This document shows, piece by piece, positions 59,244-64,000 of a stretch of DNA of 64,000 nucleotides. The stretch spans positions 2,604,001 through 2,668,000 of the forward strand of contig JBCAMK010000002.1 of assembly GCA_038503065.1 (NCBI GenBank). Reading direction: 5' to 3'. Each line of letters opens with the position of its first letter. Position 1 is the stretch's first letter. The notes beneath the pieces were generated by a model that saw nothing but the letters and a program-made list of their open reading frames with translations, was not told the DNA's origin and ran no database searches. This DNA is from Paragyromitra xinjiangensis. Lineage: Eukaryota > Ascomycota > Pezizomycetes > Pezizales > Discinaceae. The translations under genes and the position numbers were made by a program.

Positions 59244-61882
59244 ATGAGTGACACGAAACAAAGGCCGTATACTTCCATCGAGCAAACTGGAATACAACAG
59301 GTAGAGGAGCAAGGTAGCCCTCAGCACGATGAATCTTCTTCGCAACCAACGAGGTCATCCTCTCAACATACGCTTGTCCCTGATGATCACGAGCCTATAA
59401 GACACGATACGCAAATTCCCGCTCCTAGGCTGGAGCGTAGTCATGATCAAACTCGATTTATTGAGCAAATCGAGACACACCCCCTCGAGGCTGCTCATCA
59501 GCGTAGTGAGGCCTTTCAGCTACCGAGCAGATCATTTTCTCAAGACACACTCGTTTCTTCGGGTAACTACAGGCCGATAAAATCCATCGCGCGGAAGCCT
59601 GTCCCCGCACAAGAAGAACGAAAAAAATACCTTCCTATTCAGCAAAATGACATATACCCTACCGATGGAATTGTCTATCAACACAGCGGAGATTCTTCGC
59701 GGCCAAAGAGTGGGCAGGCTATTGTCACACCTTTTGCAGCCTACGGTCTTGCTTTATTGACTGTCTTTTTTGCGAGTTTGGGGTTCTGGATCCAGAGCAG
59801 ACGTAGACCAATTTTCTTTTCGTACGATAAATCGAAATGGATGTCTGATAACCCGAAAACGACAACAATGCTTTGGACATCAGTTGCGGCATTGCTAGCA
59901 TGGTATACATTGTGGTTACATGCATGTGCAGTGAGTTTGATGGCAAGGAAGCTCATTATCAGAGGAGCGAAGATTTCAACTATTGAGTGTAAGTACTTTA
60001 TCGTTTTATTTCTCCTACTATATAGTGCTAAATTCTCGCGTGAGAAAAGCTTGGGTGAAGTTATCAAACAATGGTGCAATGTTTGACCGACAGCGTCCTC
60101 TTCTGTCTTTATATACGGCCCTAGCAGCAATAACCACAGCGGCATTGACGGTTGGCTTTGCGGGACTTCTAACCCCCGTTTCGATGGTGAGGTTCAATCC
60201 GGTCACTGCTGCAGAGATTGACATCACGAGAAGTGATTTTAAGGAATGGGTTCGTGATCGATCTAAGCCTCTATGCTGGGATTTTGCGAGAGGAAAGTCC
60301 TTTTTTCCGTTGACTAACTAATGAAAACTAGTACGCCGACAAAGATAATAGAACCTTCACTGGCTGTTTATGGTATACTTATGAGGGCCCATCGAACGGC
60401 AGGAAGTACACGTTTCCTACATGCCCATTTGTAAGTATTGCAATACCAAGGAATTCGTACCATCTGCTGACTCAGTGGTGACTAGCAAGATGATAATTCG
60501 CTTGTATTACAGGCAGGGCGTGCTGCAGTTGAGACCGGGTTTGGACTGAACTCTATTACCAAGATCAGTGATGTAAATTTCAATGGTAAAGAGATCTCGA
60601 CAGCATTTTATATTTCGGGTATTAACTACTAGATATAGGGACTACTGGCGGTACTCTTCCGATAGGGAGAAATGGGTTTCAAGCCTTTGATACTATGACT
60701 CAACCCATTGAGGAGAAAGATTTTCCGATGGTTTATAATTACTCGACATTGCTACAAGGGTCTACCATTGATGTCACCTGTGAGGAAACCGACACTTCGC
60801 CGATAACAATGGATATACTTGATTCAATGACAACGAAATCCCCGCAGAAGACAAATATGTATGTTCGATATAATTTCAGCGCAGCCGGGAGTGGTGGAAG
60901 GTAAGCTCTACTTTCCTCTGGTCTTTGATCCCTATAGCTGAAGGAATACTGACATGGCGGGAAATTAAGATGTCAGTGGGATTATAACCAAGACTTCATC
61001 GTCCCAGAGGGAGGTAATCTCATGACTTTTATGTGTGGAACAAAAGATGAAACTCCTTCGCAAATCCCTCCCGACCAACGACTACCCGTATTGCCGTTCT
61101 ATATATTCTTCCGCCCTTTTGGAGATTACGAAAGTGGTGCCAGAGGACTTCAACTCCAGAACGTTACCTGCAAAATTAAACCCCTCATGACAATCAATAA
61201 CGTGACCTACAGCAGCCTTACAAATGATTTTACATCACGAGTCGTCGAGGTCATTGAAACTCCAAATTTAGCGCCTACGGATTTCGAGGCTATGGATGCT
61301 ATATACCAAGTCTTTTGGTATGGAATATCGAAACAAGGGAACATTGTAGCCGACGCCATTGTCTCCTTGAGACATCAAAACGAAGAATACAACAACCAAC
61401 CCATGTCGCAGACATTCGAGAACATCCTCAAAGGATTTTACGAAGTCGAAATGACGTCCCTCCGACTTTACTATTCAGCAAACTCCCCACCAGGTTCCCG
61501 ACAGATAATGGGAGTTATCACACACTTTCGTATGGGCTACAACGGGCCTATAGAAGCTCTCTACGCTTTGGGGCCTTTAGCTTTGGTAGTGATTATGGGG
61601 ATAAGCTATCTAATATGGGGTTTATGGGTAGGTGGCGAAATGTTTGAGTTTAATCCAACTCGAGCGAGCAGTTTATTGGTCGCTAGTAGCCAAGGTGGGC
61701 TCAATCTGGGGAATATGGGGGTTCCGCAAAGTACGGGGAAATATCCGGATGAAGCGAGCTTGCAACATTTAAAGGTGAAGTTTGGAGAACTTCCACATGG
61801 TGTGTTGGGGTTGGAATTGCAAGTACAGGATGAGAAGGAAAGTCGTCGATGCTCGAGTGAATCTCAGAGAACAAATGTATAG
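59244..61882 (+). CDS. Orphan fungal multi-pass membrane protein
   Basis: Six exons, 59244-59988, 60050-60296, 60352-60430, 60513-60585, 60633-60900 and 60970-61882, join in frame to 774 residues. A polar cytoplasmic-looking N-terminus (~1-155) has repeated SSSQHTL/SFSQDTL-like Ser/Gln stretches. Hydrophobic helices follow at about 160 (FAAYGLALLTVFFASLGFWI), 205 (LWTSVAALLAWYTLWLHA) and 265 (LYTALAAITTAALTVGFAGL). A long region (~290-680) contains Cys and N-glycosylation sequons, consistent with an exposed domain. One more helix lies near 690 (ALGPLALVVIMGISYLIWGL), with a short tail. The plan, helices flanking a large extracellular domain, is common among uncharacterised ascomycete proteins; I do not recognise a family. 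The exon 2 donor was chosen because it alone keeps the frame and has a CTAAC branch site. Confidence 0.8.
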
Positions 61883-62644
61883 CGCGACGGGAAAGGTTGG
61901 GGGAATCTATCTCTACGCCATTTCTGGCTCACGGACTGGTTTTCTTTCTAAAATGTCTATATTTTCGCCGCTATACTTCTTTTAATTTGCGATAAACTTG
62001 TCTGGGCGTATAGATTTGGGTTTACATCTAGAGATACGAATTTTCTTGACATTTCCAGCCTCTAATTCTAAGTCTCACCAAGCTAAATGCTAGCATACCC
62101 TTGGAACGCAGCTTAGCCCATCTGAACTTACCACCAATTTGGCCTAGATATGATGTGCCGGAATAATGTATTTCCGAAATACTTTACCCCTTGTATTTAG
62201 AGTTTCCCGGTGAACAAGCCTCTAGATCTGAGCTTAAATAGGCGAGTATAACGTAATGTCAAAGCTTCTATCCGAGAAAGTATAAAAGGCGCCGCTAAAC
62301 CTAGATTAGGGAAGTCTTTTCCGGGAAGAAAATACATGACATGGTCCAATTATCGAGGACGATTCACGTGCTTCGGTTTATCTTGCTCGGAGGTTGATTA
62401 CTGTTTGATAGGCTGAGCAACATATCCACACCACTATAGAGTAAAGATAAGATCTCCTAAGTTGTATTCTAGTGCATTCTTTAGGCAAAGGGCCTTGTAC
62501 AGTCCTAGTCCATAGCGTATATAATTCGAGAAATTCGGGGATTTATTAAACTATCGATATCGTGATTGCTAAGGAGACTATTGTGACTTGCGGTTTTACT
62601 TTTTTCCACTGCCGCCACCCCGCAAGCTGATGCCAACTTCCAAA
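61883..62644. other. Convergent intergenic region
   Basis: 3' flanks of the membrane-protein gene (+) and the alpha-galactosidase gene (-). I see nothing else. Confidence 0.6.
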
Positions 62645-64000
62645 TCACTTCCAGTGTCCCCCCTTCTTTACTTCGGTAAACAGCAACCCTGCAAGGTCGT
62701 GGCTTCCGAGCCGTATCTCAAATTTCTTCTTGTAAGTGCCTGGAAGGTCCTGATGTGTCCACATGTTATGTACTTTATACTCCTTCTTCGGATCCAACCC
62801 TGGGACTTCCTTAAAATCAAATTTCTTTATCTCAGCCGTCTCCAGAACATTAAGAATGAAGACATGAAGACCCCGAACTGACGGCCCAGCGTAGTATTCG
62901 GCCGGACGTGTCTCATTCCTGGAGCAACATGGTGGTAAGTAAAAGCTGGTGATTCCTTGGACAGAAGGGGATATCACTGACCATTTCCAGCCACGGTCCA
63001 GTCCATTTCCCCATTTGAATAACTGGGCAGGGGCACCAAATACTGGGTCCTGATTGAATTTGATAAATTCCCAGTTCTTTAAGACTTCGAGGTCTTTTTT
63101 ACCAATGACGTCGAGCTGTACGGATTTTAGTGGTTGAACTATCTGTCTCGGGTTTGAGGGCGAGGAAGATCTCTTACGGGTGTCCCGATCAGCAAAGGGG
63201 ATTTCATAGCGGCCCAGATCCCGAAGTGTGCTCTTGTCTCAGCTTCTGTTAGGTTTCCGTTTCCCACCTCCTATGATATACTAGGTTAACTCAGGGTTAT
63301 CATCTTTAGGTGTTTGACGGGTTGGTAGAAGATTCCGTACCAGCATATCCATATCATTATGCCCTAAAAAGTTAGTCTAGTAAGATACAATAACCAAAGT
63401 TGAAACCCCCTACCGAAGAAGTTGCTATAATTCAATTTATAGCTCGTGAAGCTTACAATCGGCATAAGCATATCCCAGTACGGTCCAATATCACTATTAG
63501 AACTCTTAGTTTACGTTCGTGTTACAGCTATTTTCAGAAGGAAACTCACCCGGTCAATCTCCAACTTTGGCCGGTTTCATTACCCCATGTTTCCACAAGT
63601 GATTGGCCCCAGTCGCATAGCCCGTAGTTTATTACACGTTTTTGCTTGTGGAGAGCGTCTCTCATTCGCTGGTATCTGAGTGAGGTGTTGGTTGCGCTCC
63701 AGTCGTAGTCGGTTGGCGCGGAGGAGTATGGGTATTCCTATAGAGATTTAGTGGTTTAGCAGGGGTGTAAAGTTAAATGAGTGGTCGTTTACCCAGTAGT
63801 AGGTATCAGTCCAGTTGTCAGGAACATTACTGTGAGTTTAGGTTAGTACGTTTGCCAACTGGAAACATTGAATGGTGAATCGAACCAGTTATCGTATTTC
63901 AAATCTTTGAATATTCTGTTAGCAAAAAGGTCCGTGATTAATATTCTCTGATGAAACTTACAATCAATTCCCCAGTCGGAGAATGTTGCTGCATCGATAT
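62645..64000 (-). CDS. GH27 alpha-galactosidase, 5' end beyond the window
   Basis: Nine exons are visible, 64000-63962, 63904-63886, 63829-63793, 63737-63550, 63493-63414, 63363-63341, 63270-63178, 63115-62982 and 62918-62645; the start and the first part of the barrel lie off the right edge. The enzyme hydrolyses terminal alpha-1,6-galactose from galactomannans and raffinose-type sugars, normally secreted. Family motifs run in order: FSDWGIDYLKYDNC with the nucleophile Asp in [34 protein letters not shown] (region of the acid/base Asp), [43 protein letters not shown], and the C-terminal beta domain ending [12 protein letters not shown]. All joins keep the frame. It is strikingly intron-rich, with exons of 19, 23 and 37 nt. 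Confidence 0.93.

Noticed and set aside
60297..60321. Ending the membrane-protein gene at the stop near 60321
   Set aside because: Splicing at 60296/60352 keeps the frame, has a good branch site, and continues into further coding exons that join in frame to 61882.
63793..63921. Reading [10 protein letters not shown] in the GH27 gene without the second intron
   Set aside because: It would need a 20-nt intron further on; the 55-nt intron restoring KYDNCNVPDNW fits the family.

Overview
This window is nuclear DNA from a filamentous ascomycete fungus (Pezizomycotina; the class cannot be fixed from the sequence). The evidence is genes split by many short GT-AG introns (about 50-100 nt, with CTAAC/CTGAC-like branch sites), an intron-bearing tRNA-Phe, and fungal families: a TMEM16 scramblase, an Msy-type MscS channel with an EF hand, a Vip1/Asp1 inositol-pyrophosphate synthase, a NACHT-ankyrin NLR, an AA14-like LPMO and a GH27 alpha-galactosidase. 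Most gene models below were assembled by hand from splice sites. In each complete multi-exon model the exon lengths sum to a multiple of three and the joins fall inside conserved motifs.

Layout: 1-3.7 kb has no supported gene but a degenerate GA-rich minisatellite. At 3.7-4.7 kb lies an F-box-like/ankyrin protein (-). At 5.1-5.6 kb is a non-autonomous inverted-repeat element with a 9-bp target duplication. From 5.8 to 11.0 kb come the MscS channel (-) and the pyridoxal-phosphate homeostasis protein (+), transcribed divergently. 11-14.5 kb is weakly coding. From 14.5 to 19.2 kb come TMEM16 (-), tRNA-Phe (+) and an RNPS1-like SR protein (-). 19.2-24.5 kb is a gene-poor spacer. 24.5-32.8 kb holds VIP1 (+) and a mitochondrial degenerate DEAD-box helicase (+). 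35.1-39.2 kb is the NLR (-), followed by a second F-box-like/ankyrin gene (+, 40.3-41.9 kb) and an F-box protein (-, 42.1-44.5 kb). A disordered protein (-), a bZIP factor (+) and the LPMO (-) fill 45.4-51.9 kb. 51.9-59.2 kb is a gene desert. The right edge carries an orphan multi-pass membrane protein (+) and the 3' part of the alpha-galactosidase (-, cut by the window edge).

The housekeeping and signalling genes (PLP homeostasis, TMEM16, MscS, RNPS1, VIP1, helicase) lie mainly in the left half. The right half is more accessory: a candidate non-self recognition receptor with near-identical ankyrin repeats, ankyrin/F-box proteins, two secreted plant-polysaccharide enzymes, and long gene-free spacers. 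The most noteworthy structures are the NLR (homogenised ankyrin array, frameshifted last repeat, P-loop coded by a 25-nt microexon), the GH27 gene (nucleophile motif coded by a 19-nt microexon), and the MITE-like element.
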